Assembly: GCF_018449655.1 (NCBI RefSeq)
Contig: NZ_JAAVUX010000011.1
Location: 1 to 64,000, forward strand
DNA length: 64,000 nucleotides
Direction: 5' to 3'
Source: Pseudomonas sp. dw_358
Lineage (GTDB): Bacteria; Pseudomonadota; Gammaproteobacteria; Pseudomonadales; Pseudomonadaceae
Shown piece after piece: positions 7,637 to 17,189 of the stretch. How positions within the stretch are numbered: the first letter of the stretch is position 1; each line of letters starts with the position of its first letter. A program made the position numbers and the translations under genes. The notes beneath the pieces were generated by a model, which was given only the letters and a program-made list of their open reading frames with translations, searched no databases and had not been told where the DNA came from.

Positions 7637-10600
7637 ATGGCTTACTCATACACTGAGAAAAAACGTATCCGCAAGGACTTTAGCAAGTTGCCGGACGTCA
7701 TGGACGTACCGTACCTCTTGGCTATCCAGCTGGATTCGTATCGCGAATTCTTGCAGGCGGGAGCGACCAAGGACCAGTTCCGTGACGTCGGTCTGCATGC
7801 GGCCTTCAAATCCGTTTTCCCGATCATCAGCTACTCCGGCAATGCGGCTTTGGAGTACGTTGGTTATCGCCTGGGCGAACCGGCTTTTGATGTCAAGGAA
7901 TGCGTGTTGCGAGGCGTGACGTACGCCGTACCTTTGCGGGTAAAAGTACGCCTGATCATTTTCGACAAAGAATCGTCGAACAAAGCGATCAAGGACATCA
8001 AAGAGCAAGAAGTCTACATGGGTGAAATCCCCCTGATGACCGAGAACGGTACCTTCGTAATCAACGGTACCGAGCGCGTTATTGTTTCCCAGTTGCACCG
8101 TTCGCCTGGCGTGTTCTTCGACCACGACCGTGGCAAGACTCACAGCTCGGGCAAGCTGTTGTACTCGGCTCGTATCATTCCTTACCGTGGTTCGTGGCTG
8201 GACTTCGAGTTCGATCCGAAAGACTGTGTATTCGTCCGGATCGACCGTCGTCGCAAGCTGCCTGCGTCGGTATTGCTGCGTGCACTGGGCTACAGCACCG
8301 AAGAAGTCCTGGACGCCTTCTACACCACTAACGTTTTCCACGTGCAAGGTGAGAACCTGAGCCTGGAACTGGTGCCTCAGCGCCTGCGCGGTGAGATTGC
8401 AGCCCTGGACATCCTCGACAACGCCGGCAAGGTGATCGTCGAGCAGGGTCGTCGGATCACGGCTCGCCACATCAACCAGATCGAGAAATCCGGCTTGAAG
8501 ACGCTGGACGTACCGCTGGACTACGTCCTGGGGCGTACCACTGCCAAAGCCATCGTGCACCCGGCGACTGGCGAGATCCTGGCCGAATGCAACACTGAAC
8601 TGTCCACCGACCTGTTGGCCAAGATCGCCAAGGCCCAGGTTGTGCGCATCGAGACGTTGTACACCAATGACATCGACTGCGGCCCGTTCATCTCTGACAC
8701 GCTGAAGATCGACTCCACCGGCAACCAACTGGAAGCTCTGGTCGAAATCTACCGCATGATGCGTCCTGGCGAGCCACCGACCAAGGATGCTGCCGAGACC
8801 CTGTTCAACAACCTGTTCTTCAGCCCTGAGCGCTATGACCTGTCTGCGGTCGGCCGGATGAAGTTCAACCGTCGTATCGGTCGCACCGAGATCGAAGGTT
8901 CGGGCGTGTTGAGCAAGGAAGACATCGTTGCCGTGCTGAAGACCCTGGTCGACATCCGCAACGGCAAAGGCATCGTCGACGACATCGACCACCTGGGTAA
9001 CCGTCGTGTTCGTTGCGTCGGTGAAATGGCCGAAAACCAGTTCCGTGTGGGCCTGGTGCGTGTAGAACGCGCGGTCAAGGAACGTCTGTCGATGGCCGAA
9101 AGCGAAGGCCTGATGCCGCAGGACCTGATCAACGCCAAGCCGGTTGCGGCGGCGGTGAAAGAGTTCTTCGGTTCCAGCCAGCTTTCCCAGTTCATGGACC
9201 AGAACAACCCGCTGTCCGAGATCACCCACAAGCGCCGTGTTTCCGCACTGGGCCCTGGTGGTCTGACTCGTGAACGCGCCGGCTTTGAAGTGCGTGACGT
9301 TCACCCGACGCACTACGGTCGCGTGTGCCCGATCGAAACGCCGGAAGGTCCGAACATCGGTCTGATCAACTCCTTGGCCGCCTATGCGCGCACCAACCAG
9401 TACGGCTTCCTCGAAAGCCCGTACCGTGTGGTGAAAGACGCTCTGGTCACCGACGAGATCGTGTTCCTGTCCGCCATTGAAGAAGCCGATCACGTGATCG
9501 CGCAGGCTTCGGCGACCATGAACGACAAGAAAATCCTGATCGACGAACTGGTTGCCGTACGTCACCTGAACGAATTCACCGTGAAAGCGCCTGAAGACGT
9601 CACCCTGATGGACGTTTCGCCCAAGCAGGTAGTCTCGGTCGCGGCTTCGCTGATTCCGTTCCTCGAGCACGACGACGCCAACCGTGCGTTGATGGGTTCG
9701 AACATGCAGCGTCAGGCTGTACCTACCCTGCGCGCCGACAAGCCGTTGGTCGGTACCGGCATGGAGCGCAACGTTGCCCGTGACTCCGGCGTTTGCGTCG
9801 TGGCGCGTCGTGGCGGTGTGATCGACTCCGTCGATGCCAGCCGTATCGTGGTTCGTGTTGCCGATGACGAAGTGGAAACCGGTGAAGCCGGCGTCGACAT
9901 CTACAACCTGACCAAGTACACCCGTTCGAACCAGAACACCTGCATCAACCAGCGTCCGCTGGTCAGCAAGGGTGACGTGGTTCAGCGCAGCGACATCATG
10001 GCCGATGGTCCGTCCACCGACATGGGCGAGCTGGCACTGGGCCAGAACATGCGCATCGCGTTCATGGCCTGGAACGGTTTCAACTTCGAAGACTCCATCT
10101 GCCTGTCCGAGCGTGTGGTTCAGGAAGATCGCTTCACCACGATCCACATCCAGGAACTGACCTGTGTGGCGCGTGACACCAAGCTGGGGCCAGAGGAAAT
10201 CACTGCAGACATCCCGAACGTGGGTGAAGCTGCACTGAACAAGCTGGACGAAGCCGGTATCGTTTACGTAGGTGCCGAAGTCGGCGCCGGCGATATCCTG
10301 GTCGGCAAGGTCACTCCGAAAGGCGAGACCCAACTGACTCCAGAAGAAAAACTGCTGCGTGCGATCTTCGGCGAGAAGGCCAGCGACGTCAAAGACACCT
10401 CCCTGCGCGTGCCGACCGGCACCAAAGGTACGGTCATCGACGTGCAGGTCTTCACCCGTGACGGCGTCGAGCGTGATGCTCGTGCATTGTCGATCGAGAA
10501 GAGCCAGCTGGACGAGATCCGCAAGGACCTCAACGAAGAGTTCCGTATCGTTGAAGGCGCTACCTTCGAACGTCTGCGGTCGGCTCTGAAAGGTCAGATC

Positions 10601-11710
10601 GTCGAAGGCGGCGCTGGCTTGAAGAAAGGCACCGAGATCACCGACGAAGTTCTCGACGGTCTCGAGCACGGCCAGTGGTTCAAGCTGCGCATGGCCGAAG
10701 ACGCGCTGAACGAACAGCTGGAAAAGGCTCAGGCCTATATCGTTGATCGTCGCCGTCTGCTGGACGACAAGTTCGAAGACAAGAAGCGCAAACTGCAGCA
10801 AGGCGATGACCTGGCTCCAGGCGTGCTGAAAATCGTCAAGGTCTACCTTGCCATTCGTCGCCGCATCCAGCCGGGCGACAAGATGGCCGGTCGTCACGGT
10901 AACAAAGGTGTGGTCTCGGTGATCATGCCGGTTGAAGACATGCCGCACGACGCCAATGGCACCCCGGTAGACGTGGTTCTCAACCCGTTGGGCGTACCTT
11001 CGCGTATGAACGTCGGCCAGATTCTCGAAACCCACCTGGGGCTCGCGGCCAAGGGCTTGGGCGAGAAGATCAACCGTATGCTGGAAGAACAGCGTAAGGT
11101 GGCTGAACTGCGCAGCTTCCTGACCGAGATCTACAATGAGATCGGCGGGCGTCAAGAACAGCTCGAGACCTTCACCGACGAGGAAATCCTCGACTTGGCG
11201 AAGAACCTCAAAGGCGGCGTGCCAATGGCCACCCCAGTGTTCGACGGCGCGAAGGAAAGCGAAATCAAGGCCATGCTGAAACTGGCAGACATGCCGGAAA
11301 GCGGCCAGATGCAGCTGTTCGATGGCCGTACCGGTAACAAGTTCGAGCGCCCGGTCACCGTCGGCTACATGTACATGCTGAAACTGAACCACTTGGTGGA
11401 CGACAAGATGCACGCGCGTTCCACTGGTTCCTACAGCCTGGTTACCCAGCAGCCGCTGGGTGGCAAGGCGCAGTTCGGTGGTCAGCGTTTCGGGGAGATG
11501 GAAGTGTGGGCGCTGGAAGCATACGGCGCGGCATACACCCTGCAGGAAATGCTCACAGTGAAGTCGGACGATGTGAACGGTCGGACCAAGATGTACAAGA
11601 ACATCGTGGACGGCGATCACCGTATGGAGCCGGGCATGCCCGAGTCCTTCAACGTGTTGATCAAAGAGATTCGTTCCCTCGGTATCGATATCGATCTGGA
11701 AACCGAATAA
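7637..11710 (+). CDS. rpoB: DNA-directed RNA polymerase beta subunit
   Basis: The 1357-residue beta subunit forms one pincer of RNA polymerase and half the active site. The rifampicin pocket near residues 510-543 reads GSSQLSQFMDQNNPLSEITH followed by KRRVSALGPGG, the sensitive wild-type form. The active-site segments GDKMAGRHGNKGV and the C-terminal clamp MEVWALEAYGAAY are intact. It starts with ATG and is separated from rpoC by 63 bases. Confidence 0.99.
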   Translation: MAYSYTEKKRIRKDFSKLPDVMDVPYLLAIQLDSYREFLQAGATKDQFRDVGLHAAFKSVFPIISYSGNAALEYVGYRLGEPAFDVKECVLRGVTYAVPLRVKVRLIIFDKESSNKAIKDIKEQEVYMGEIPLMTENGTFVINGTERVIVSQLHRSPGVFFDHDRGKTHSSGKLLYSARIIPYRGSWLDFEFDPKDCVFVRIDRRRKLPASVLLRALGYSTEEVLDAFYTTNVFHVQGENLSLELVPQRLRGEIAALDILDNAGKVIVEQGRRITARHINQIEKSGLKTLDVPLDYVLGRTTAKAIVHPATGEILAECNTELSTDLLAKIAKAQVVRIETLYTNDIDCGPFISDTLKIDSTGNQLEALVEIYRMMRPGEPPTKDAAETLFNNLFFSPERYDLSAVGRMKFNRRIGRTEIEGSGVLSKEDIVAVLKTLVDIRNGKGIVDDIDHLGNRRVRCVGEMAENQFRVGLVRVERAVKERLSMAESEGLMPQDLINAKPVAAAVKEFFGSSQLSQFMDQNNPLSEITHKRRVSALGPGGLTRERAGFEVRDVHPTHYGRVCPIETPEGPNIGLINSLAAYARTNQYGFLESPYRVVKDALVTDEIVFLSAIEEADHVIAQASATMNDKKILIDELVAVRHLNEFTVKAPEDVTLMDVSPKQVVSVAASLIPFLEHDDANRALMGSNMQRQAVPTLRADKPLVGTGMERNVARDSGVCVVARRGGVIDSVDASRIVVRVADDEVETGEAGVDIYNLTKYTRSNQNTCINQRPLVSKGDVVQRSDIMADGPSTDMGELALGQNMRIAFMAWNGFNFEDSICLSERVVQEDRFTTIHIQELTCVARDTKLGPEEITADIPNVGEAALNKLDEAGIVYVGAEVGAGDILVGKVTPKGETQLTPEEKLLRAIFGEKASDVKDTSLRVPTGTKGTVIDVQVFTRDGVERDARALSIEKSQLDEIRKDLNEEFRIVEGATFERLRSALKGQIVEGGAGLKKGTEITDEVLDGLEHGQWFKLRMAEDALNEQLEKAQAYIVDRRRLLDDKFEDKKRKLQQGDDLAPGVLKIVKVYLAIRRRIQPGDKMAGRHGNKGVVSVIMPVEDMPHDANGTPVDVVLNPLGVPSRMNVGQILETHLGLAAKGLGEKINRMLEEQRKVAELRSFLTEIYNEIGGRQEQLETFTDEEILDLAKNLKGGVPMATPVFDGAKESEIKAMLKLADMPESGQMQLFDGRTGNKFERPVTVGYMYMLKLNHLVDDKMHARSTGSYSLVTQQPLGGKAQFGGQRFGEMEVWALEAYGAAYTLQEMLTVKSDDVNGRTKMYKNIVDGDHRMEPGMPESFNVLIKEIRSLGIDIDLETE

Positions 11711-11773
11711 CACGTGACGCGAATGGGAGCGGGCCCTTGAAGCCCGTTCCCTGCTCCGCCAGGAGGAAAGGCC

Positions 11774-14700
11774 TTGAAAGACCTACTGAATTTGCTGAAA
11801 AACCAGGGTCAAGTCGAAGAGTTCGATGCTATCCGCATCGGCCTCGCGTCGCCTGAGATGATCCGTTCGTGGTCGTTCGGTGAAGTTAAAAAGCCGGAAA
11901 CCATCAACTACCGTACGTTCAAGCCTGAGCGTGACGGCCTGTTCTGCGCCAAGATCTTTGGCCCAGTCAAGGACTACGAGTGCCTGTGCGGTAAGTACAA
12001 GCGCCTGAAACACCGTGGCGTTATCTGCGAGAAGTGCGGCGTCGAAGTCGCCTTGGCCAAGGTTCGTCGTGAGCGCATGGCGCACATCGAACTGGCTTCG
12101 CCGGTTGCCCACATCTGGTTCCTGAAATCGCTGCCGTCCCGCATCGGCTTGCTGATGGACATGACCCTGCGTGATATCGAACGTGTTCTCTACTTCGAGA
12201 GCTACGTCGTTATCGACCCAGGCATGACCACCCTGGAAAAGGGTCAGCTGCTGAACGACGAGCAGTACTTCGAAGCCCTCGAAGAGTTCGGTGACGACTT
12301 CGACGCCCGCATGGGTGCCGAGGCTGTCCGCGAGCTGCTGCACGCTATCGACCTGGAACACGAGATTGGCCGTCTGCGCGAAGAAATTCCGCAAACCAAC
12401 TCGGAAACCAAGATCAAGAAATTGTCCAAGCGCCTCAAGCTGATGGAAGCCTTCCAGGGTTCCGGCAACCTGCCTGAGTGGATGGTGCTGACCGTTCTGC
12501 CGGTTCTGCCGCCAGATCTGCGTCCACTGGTCCCGCTGGACGGCGGTCGTTTCGCCACGTCCGACCTCAACGATCTGTATCGTCGAGTGATCAACCGTAA
12601 CAACCGTTTGAAGCGCCTGCTGGATCTGTCCGCGCCTGACATCATCGTGCGTAACGAAAAGCGCATGCTGCAGGAGGCGGTCGACGCCTTGCTGGACAAC
12701 GGTCGTCGCGGTCGTGCCATCACCGGTTCGAACAAGCGTCCTCTGAAATCCCTGGCCGACATGATCAAGGGTAAGCAAGGTCGTTTCCGTCAGAACTTGC
12801 TGGGTAAACGCGTTGACTACTCGGGCCGTTCGGTTATTACCGTAGGTCCGACCCTGCGCCTGCACCAGTGCGGTCTGCCGAAGAAAATGGCTCTCGAGCT
12901 GTTCAAGCCGTTCATTTTCGGCAAGCTGGAAATGCGTGGTCTCGCGACTACCATCAAGGCTGCCAAGAAGATGGTCGAGCGCGAGCTGCCGGAAGTGTGG
13001 GACGTTCTCGCCGAAGTGATTCGCGAACACCCCGTGCTCCTCAACCGTGCACCGACCCTTCACCGTCTGGGTATCCAGGCGTTTGAACCGGTACTGATCG
13101 AAGGCAAGGCGATCCAGCTGCACCCTCTGGTCTGTGCTGCGTACAACGCCGACTTCGACGGCGACCAGATGGCGGTCCACGTACCGCTGACCCTGGAAGC
13201 CCAGCTCGAAGCCCGTGCGTTGATGATGTCGACCAACAACATCTTGTCGCCCGCGAACGGTGAGCCAATCATCGTTCCGTCGCAGGACGTTGTACTGGGT
13301 CTGTACTACATGACCCGTGAAGCGATCAACGCAAAAGGCGAAGGCCGTATTTTTGCTGACTTGCAGGAAGTCGACCGTGTCTTCCGCGCCGGCGAAGCAG
13401 CGCTGCACGCCAAGATCAAGGTTCGTATCAACGAAACCGTGAACGATCGTGACGGCGGCAGTGTGAGCGGCACCCGTATTGTCGACACCACTGTCGGCCG
13501 TGCGCTGCTGTTCCAGGTTGTGCCAAAAGGTCTGTCGTTCGACGTCGTCAACCTGCCGATGAAGAAAAAGGCCATCTCCAAGCTGATCAACCAGTGCTAT
13601 CGCGTGGTTGGCTTGAAAGAAACCGTCATCTTCGCTGACCAGTTGATGTACACCGGTTTTGCCTACTCGACCATTTCGGGCGTTTCCATCGGCGTTAACG
13701 ACTTCGTTATCCCGGATGAGAAGGCCGCCATCATCGGTGCTGCCACCGACGAAGTGAAAGAGATCGAAAGCCAGTACGCTTCGGGTCTCGTGACCCAGGG
13801 CGAGAAGTACAACAAGGTGATCGACCTTTGGTCCAAGGCCAACGACGAAGTGTCGAAGGCAATGATGTCGAACCTCTCGAAAGAGCGGGTTATCGACCGT
13901 CATGGCGTCGAAGTCGATCAAGAGTCGTTCAACTCGATGTACATGATGGCCGACTCGGGCGCACGGGGTTCTGCTGCGCAGATCCGTCAGCTCGCCGGTA
14001 TGCGTGGTCTGATGGCCAAGCCGGACGGCTCCATCATCGAGACGCCGATTACTGCAAACTTCCGTGAAGGTTTGAGCGTACTTCAGTACTTCATCTCCAC
14101 TCACGGTGCTCGTAAAGGTCTGGCGGATACCGCGTTGAAGACGGCGAACTCCGGTTACCTGACTCGTCGTCTCGTAGACGTGGCGCAGGACCTGGTTGTG
14201 ACGGAAGTCGACTGCGGTACCGAACACGGTCTGCTGATGACGCCGCACATTGAAGGCGGCGACGTGGTCGAGCCATTGGGTGAGCGCGTACTGGGTCGAG
14301 TCATCGCCCGCGACGTGTTCAAGCCAGGCACCGAAGACGTCATCGTGCCTGCTGGCACCCTGGTTGACGAGAAGTGGGTCGAATTCATCGAGCTCAACAG
14401 CATCGACGAAGTGATCGTACGCTCGCCAATCAGCTGCGAAACCCGTTACGGGATTTGCGCCAAGTGCTACGGCCGTGATCTGGCTCGTGGTCACCAGGTG
14501 AACATCGGTGAAGCGGTCGGCGTTATCGCTGCCCAGTCCATCGGTGAGCCGGGTACCCAGCTGACCATGCGTACGTTCCACATCGGTGGTGCGGCAAGCC
14601 GGACCTCCGCGGCCGACAGCGTTCAGGTGAAGAATGGCGGTACCGTCCGTCTGCACAACCTGAAGCACGTCGAGCGTCTGGATGGCAACCTGGTGGCCGT

Positions 14701-15973
14701 GTCCCGTTCCGGCGAGTTGGCGATTGCCGACGAGTTCGGTCGTGAGCGCGAGCGCTACAAGCTGCCTTACGGCGCCGTGATTTCGGTCAAGGAAGGCGAC
14801 AAGGTCGACGCTGGCTCCATCGTGGCCAAGTGGGATCCGCACACTCACCCAATCGTCACCGAGATGAAGGGTACCGTGACCTACGTGGGCATGGAGGAAG
14901 GGATCACCATCAAGCGTCAGACTGACGAATTGACCGGTTTGACCAACATTGAAGTCCTCGACGCCAAAGATCGTCCTGCTGCGGGCAAAGAAATCCGCCC
15001 AGCGGTCAAGATGGTCGGTGTGGACGGCAAGGATCTGCTGCTGCCAGGTACCGACGTACCGGCTCAGTATTTCCTGCCAGCCAACGCCCTCGTCGGTGTG
15101 GCGGATGGTGTGCAAGTGGGTGTGGGTGACGTTATCGCCCGTATTCCACAGGAAACGTCGAAGACCCGTGACATCACCGGTGGTCTGCCGCGTGTTGCCG
15201 ACTTGTTCGAAGCCCGTCGTCCGAAAGAAGCTTCGATTCTGGCGGAAGTCAGCGGCACCATCGCGTTTGGTAAAGAGACCAAGGGCAAGCGCCGTCTGGT
15301 CATCACGCCGAATGACGGTACCGATCCGTACGAAGAGCTGATTCCGAAGTGGCGTCACCTGAACGTCTTCGAAGGCGAGCAAGTGAACCGCGGCGAAGTT
15401 ATCTCTGACGGCCCGAGCGATCCGCACGACATCCTGCGTTTGCTGGGCGTGAGCGCACTGGCCAAGTACATCGTCAACGAGATTCAGGACGTTTACCGTC
15501 TGCAAGGCGTGAAGATCAACGACAAACACATCGAGACCATCCTGCGTCAGATGTTGCGTAAAGTTGAGATTGCCGAGTCGGGCGATTCGACCTTCATCAA
15601 GGGCGACCAGATGGAACTCACCCATGTACTGGGCGAGAACGAGCGCTTGAGCGCGGACGAAAAGTTCGTGTCCAAATACACTCGGGTCCTGCTGGGTATC
15701 ACCAAGGCGTCGTTGTCGACCGAATCGTTCATCTCGGCGGCTTCCTTCCAGGAAACCACTCGGGTACTGACCGAAGCGGCCGTGACCGGCAAGCGCGATT
15801 ACCTGCGCGGCCTGAAAGAAAACGTGGTCGTGGGTCGTTTGATCCCGGCCGGTACCGGTCTGGCCTACCACAGCGAGCGCAAGCGTCGCCGTGAACTGGA
15901 CAAGCCGACTCGTGTCAGCGCCAGCGAAGTAGAAGCAGCACTGACCGAAGCCTTGAACTCCAGCGGTAGCTAA
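11774..15973 (+). CDS. rpoC: DNA-directed RNA polymerase beta' subunit
   Basis: The 1399-residue beta' subunit carries the catalytic magnesium site NADFDGDQMAVH at about residues 457-468. The N-terminal zinc finger is C-L-C-G...C-E-K-C at about residues 70-88, and a second one lies near 889 (CETRYGICAKCYGRD). The start is TTG at 11774, chosen because it gives the standard N-terminus MKDLLNLLKNQGQ and follows a very strong aggaggaaagg site. It is co-transcribed with rpoB. Confidence 0.99.
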   Translation: MKDLLNLLKNQGQVEEFDAIRIGLASPEMIRSWSFGEVKKPETINYRTFKPERDGLFCAKIFGPVKDYECLCGKYKRLKHRGVICEKCGVEVALAKVRRERMAHIELASPVAHIWFLKSLPSRIGLLMDMTLRDIERVLYFESYVVIDPGMTTLEKGQLLNDEQYFEALEEFGDDFDARMGAEAVRELLHAIDLEHEIGRLREEIPQTNSETKIKKLSKRLKLMEAFQGSGNLPEWMVLTVLPVLPPDLRPLVPLDGGRFATSDLNDLYRRVINRNNRLKRLLDLSAPDIIVRNEKRMLQEAVDALLDNGRRGRAITGSNKRPLKSLADMIKGKQGRFRQNLLGKRVDYSGRSVITVGPTLRLHQCGLPKKMALELFKPFIFGKLEMRGLATTIKAAKKMVERELPEVWDVLAEVIREHPVLLNRAPTLHRLGIQAFEPVLIEGKAIQLHPLVCAAYNADFDGDQMAVHVPLTLEAQLEARALMMSTNNILSPANGEPIIVPSQDVVLGLYYMTREAINAKGEGRIFADLQEVDRVFRAGEAALHAKIKVRINETVNDRDGGSVSGTRIVDTTVGRALLFQVVPKGLSFDVVNLPMKKKAISKLINQCYRVVGLKETVIFADQLMYTGFAYSTISGVSIGVNDFVIPDEKAAIIGAATDEVKEIESQYASGLVTQGEKYNKVIDLWSKANDEVSKAMMSNLSKERVIDRHGVEVDQESFNSMYMMADSGARGSAAQIRQLAGMRGLMAKPDGSIIETPITANFREGLSVLQYFISTHGARKGLADTALKTANSGYLTRRLVDVAQDLVVTEVDCGTEHGLLMTPHIEGGDVVEPLGERVLGRVIARDVFKPGTEDVIVPAGTLVDEKWVEFIELNSIDEVIVRSPISCETRYGICAKCYGRDLARGHQVNIGEAVGVIAAQSIGEPGTQLTMRTFHIGGAASRTSAADSVQVKNGGTVRLHNLKHVERLDGNLVAVSRSGELAIADEFGRERERYKLPYGAVISVKEGDKVDAGSIVAKWDPHTHPIVTEMKGTVTYVGMEEGITIKRQTDELTGLTNIEVLDAKDRPAAGKEIRPAVKMVGVDGKDLLLPGTDVPAQYFLPANALVGVADGVQVGVGDVIARIPQETSKTRDITGGLPRVADLFEARRPKEASILAEVSGTIAFGKETKGKRRLVITPNDGTDPYEELIPKWRHLNVFEGEQVNRGEVISDGPSDPHDILRLLGVSALAKYIVNEIQDVYRLQGVKINDKHIETILRQMLRKVEIAESGDSTFIKGDQMELTHVLGENERLSADEKFVSKYTRVLLGITKASLSTESFISAASFQETTRVLTEAAVTGKRDYLRGLKENVVVGRLIPAGTGLAYHSERKRRRELDKPTRVSASEVEAALTEALNSSGS

Positions 15974-16000
15974 GCTGAGAGATTCCAGGTAAACGAAAGC

Positions 16001-16044
16001 AGGGCCCTGGTTGTCTCAACCAAGGGCCCCCGCATCAAGCGGGG
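16001..16044 (+). terminator. Two adjacent GC hairpins after rpoC
   Basis: GGGCCCTGGTT pairs with AACCAAGGGCCC (one mismatch or bulge allowed), and CCCCCGC pairs with GCGGGGG immediately after. No T-tract follows, so this may be a Rho-dependent end or an mRNA 3' stabiliser rather than an intrinsic terminator. Confidence 0.5.
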
Positions 16045-16074
16045 GCCGGCGGGTAGGGCAGGCGGGGCTTTGTC

Positions 16075-16103
16075 TTGACTGGGGCTCAGGGTTTCTTTAG
16101 ACT
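16075..16103 (+). promoter_or_regulatory. Promoter of the str operon (rpsL-rpsG-fusA-tuf)
   Basis: The -35 box TTGACT (16075-16080) and the -10 box TAGACT (16098-16103) are spaced by 17 bases. They lie 92 bases upstream of rpsL, directly behind the rpoC hairpins. Confidence 0.65.
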
Positions 16104-16194
16104 CTTGTACCCCTAAATTTGACGGAGCTTGAGCTTCGTCATTTTGCTTTTCTTGCAAGACAATAGCGTCGCAAGACAACAGTGGAGCTAGTAG

Positions 16195-16569
16195 ATGGCA
16201 ACTATCAACCAGCTGGTACGTCAGCCGCGCAAGCGTATCGTCGAGAAATCCGACGTACCTGCGCTGCAGAACTGCCCGCAACGTCGTGGCGTGTGCACCC
16301 GTGTGTACACCACCACGCCGAAAAAACCTAACTCGGCACTGCGTAAAGTATGCCGTGTGCGCCTGACCAACGGTTTCGAGGTTTCCTCGTACATCGGTGG
16401 TGAAGGTCACAACCTGCAAGAACACAGCGTGGTCCTGATCCGCGGCGGTCGTGTAAAAGACTTGCCAGGTGTTCGCTACCACACCGTTCGCGGCTCCCTG
16501 GATACCTCCGGCGTCAAAGGTCGTAACCAAGGTCGTTCGAAATACGGTACCAAGCGTCCGAAGAAGTAA
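16195..16569 (+). CDS. rpsL: 30S ribosomal protein S12
   Basis: S12 (124 residues) sits at the decoding centre and controls accuracy. Lys43 ([11 protein letters not shown]) and Lys88 (GRVKDLPG) are both lysine, the streptomycin-sensitive form. It is the first gene of the str operon, 119 bases ahead of rpsG. Confidence 0.98.
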
Positions 16570-16688
16570 TGGTCGCTCGCGACAAACAGCAATTTTCTAT
16601 TTTTCTGAGTCGATAAGAGTAAGGTCGGGCGCCCGTCCACAGGGCAGGTTGTTCCGAGCTAACCTGAAGACCGTTTGAGGGCTTATCC

Positions 16689-17159
16689 ATGCCAAGAAGA
16701 CGCGTAGCAGCCAAGCGCGAAGTGCTTGACGATCCAAAATACGGCAGCCAGATCCTGGCCAAGTTCATGAACCACGTGATGGAAAGCGGCAAGAAAGCCG
16801 TTGCCGAACGTATCGTTTATGGCGCGCTGGAGAAGGTTAAAGAACGCAAGAACAGCGACCCCCTGGAAATCTTCGAGAAAGCTCTCGACGCCATCGCTCC
16901 GCTGGTCGAAGTGAAGTCGCGCCGTGTAGGCGGTGCTACTTACCAGGTTCCGGTTGAAGTTCGTCCGTCTCGTCGTAACGCCCTGGCCATGCGCTGGCTG
17001 GTAGACTTCGCCCGCAAGCGCGGCGAGAAGTCCATGGCCCTGCGCCTGGCTGGCGAGCTGTTGGATGCTGCCGAAGGCAAAGGTGCTGCAGTTAAGAAGC
17101 GCGAAGACGTTCACCGTATGGCCGAAGCCAACAAAGCGTTCTCGCACTACCGCTTCTAA
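16689..17159 (+). CDS. rpsG: 30S ribosomal protein S7
   Basis: S7 (156 residues) nucleates assembly of the 30S head and contacts mRNA at the E site. In E. coli it also represses the str operon by binding the rpsL-rpsG interval. The N-terminus [20 protein letters not shown] and the core [11 protein letters not shown] are typical. It is followed by fusA after 30 bases. Confidence 0.98.
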
Positions 17160-17189
17160 ATCCAGCGTCATCAACTTTGCGAGGGCTTT

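Noticed and set aside
7646..11713. Very long minus-strand open frame (1355 codons) opposite rpoB
   Set aside because: It mirrors rpoB in GC-rich, codon-biased sequence; antisense frames stay open by codon bias. The product has no recognisable motif.
11783..15871. Minus-strand open frame of 1362 codons opposite rpoC
   Set aside because: Same cause as for rpoB: an antisense shadow of a strongly biased gene.
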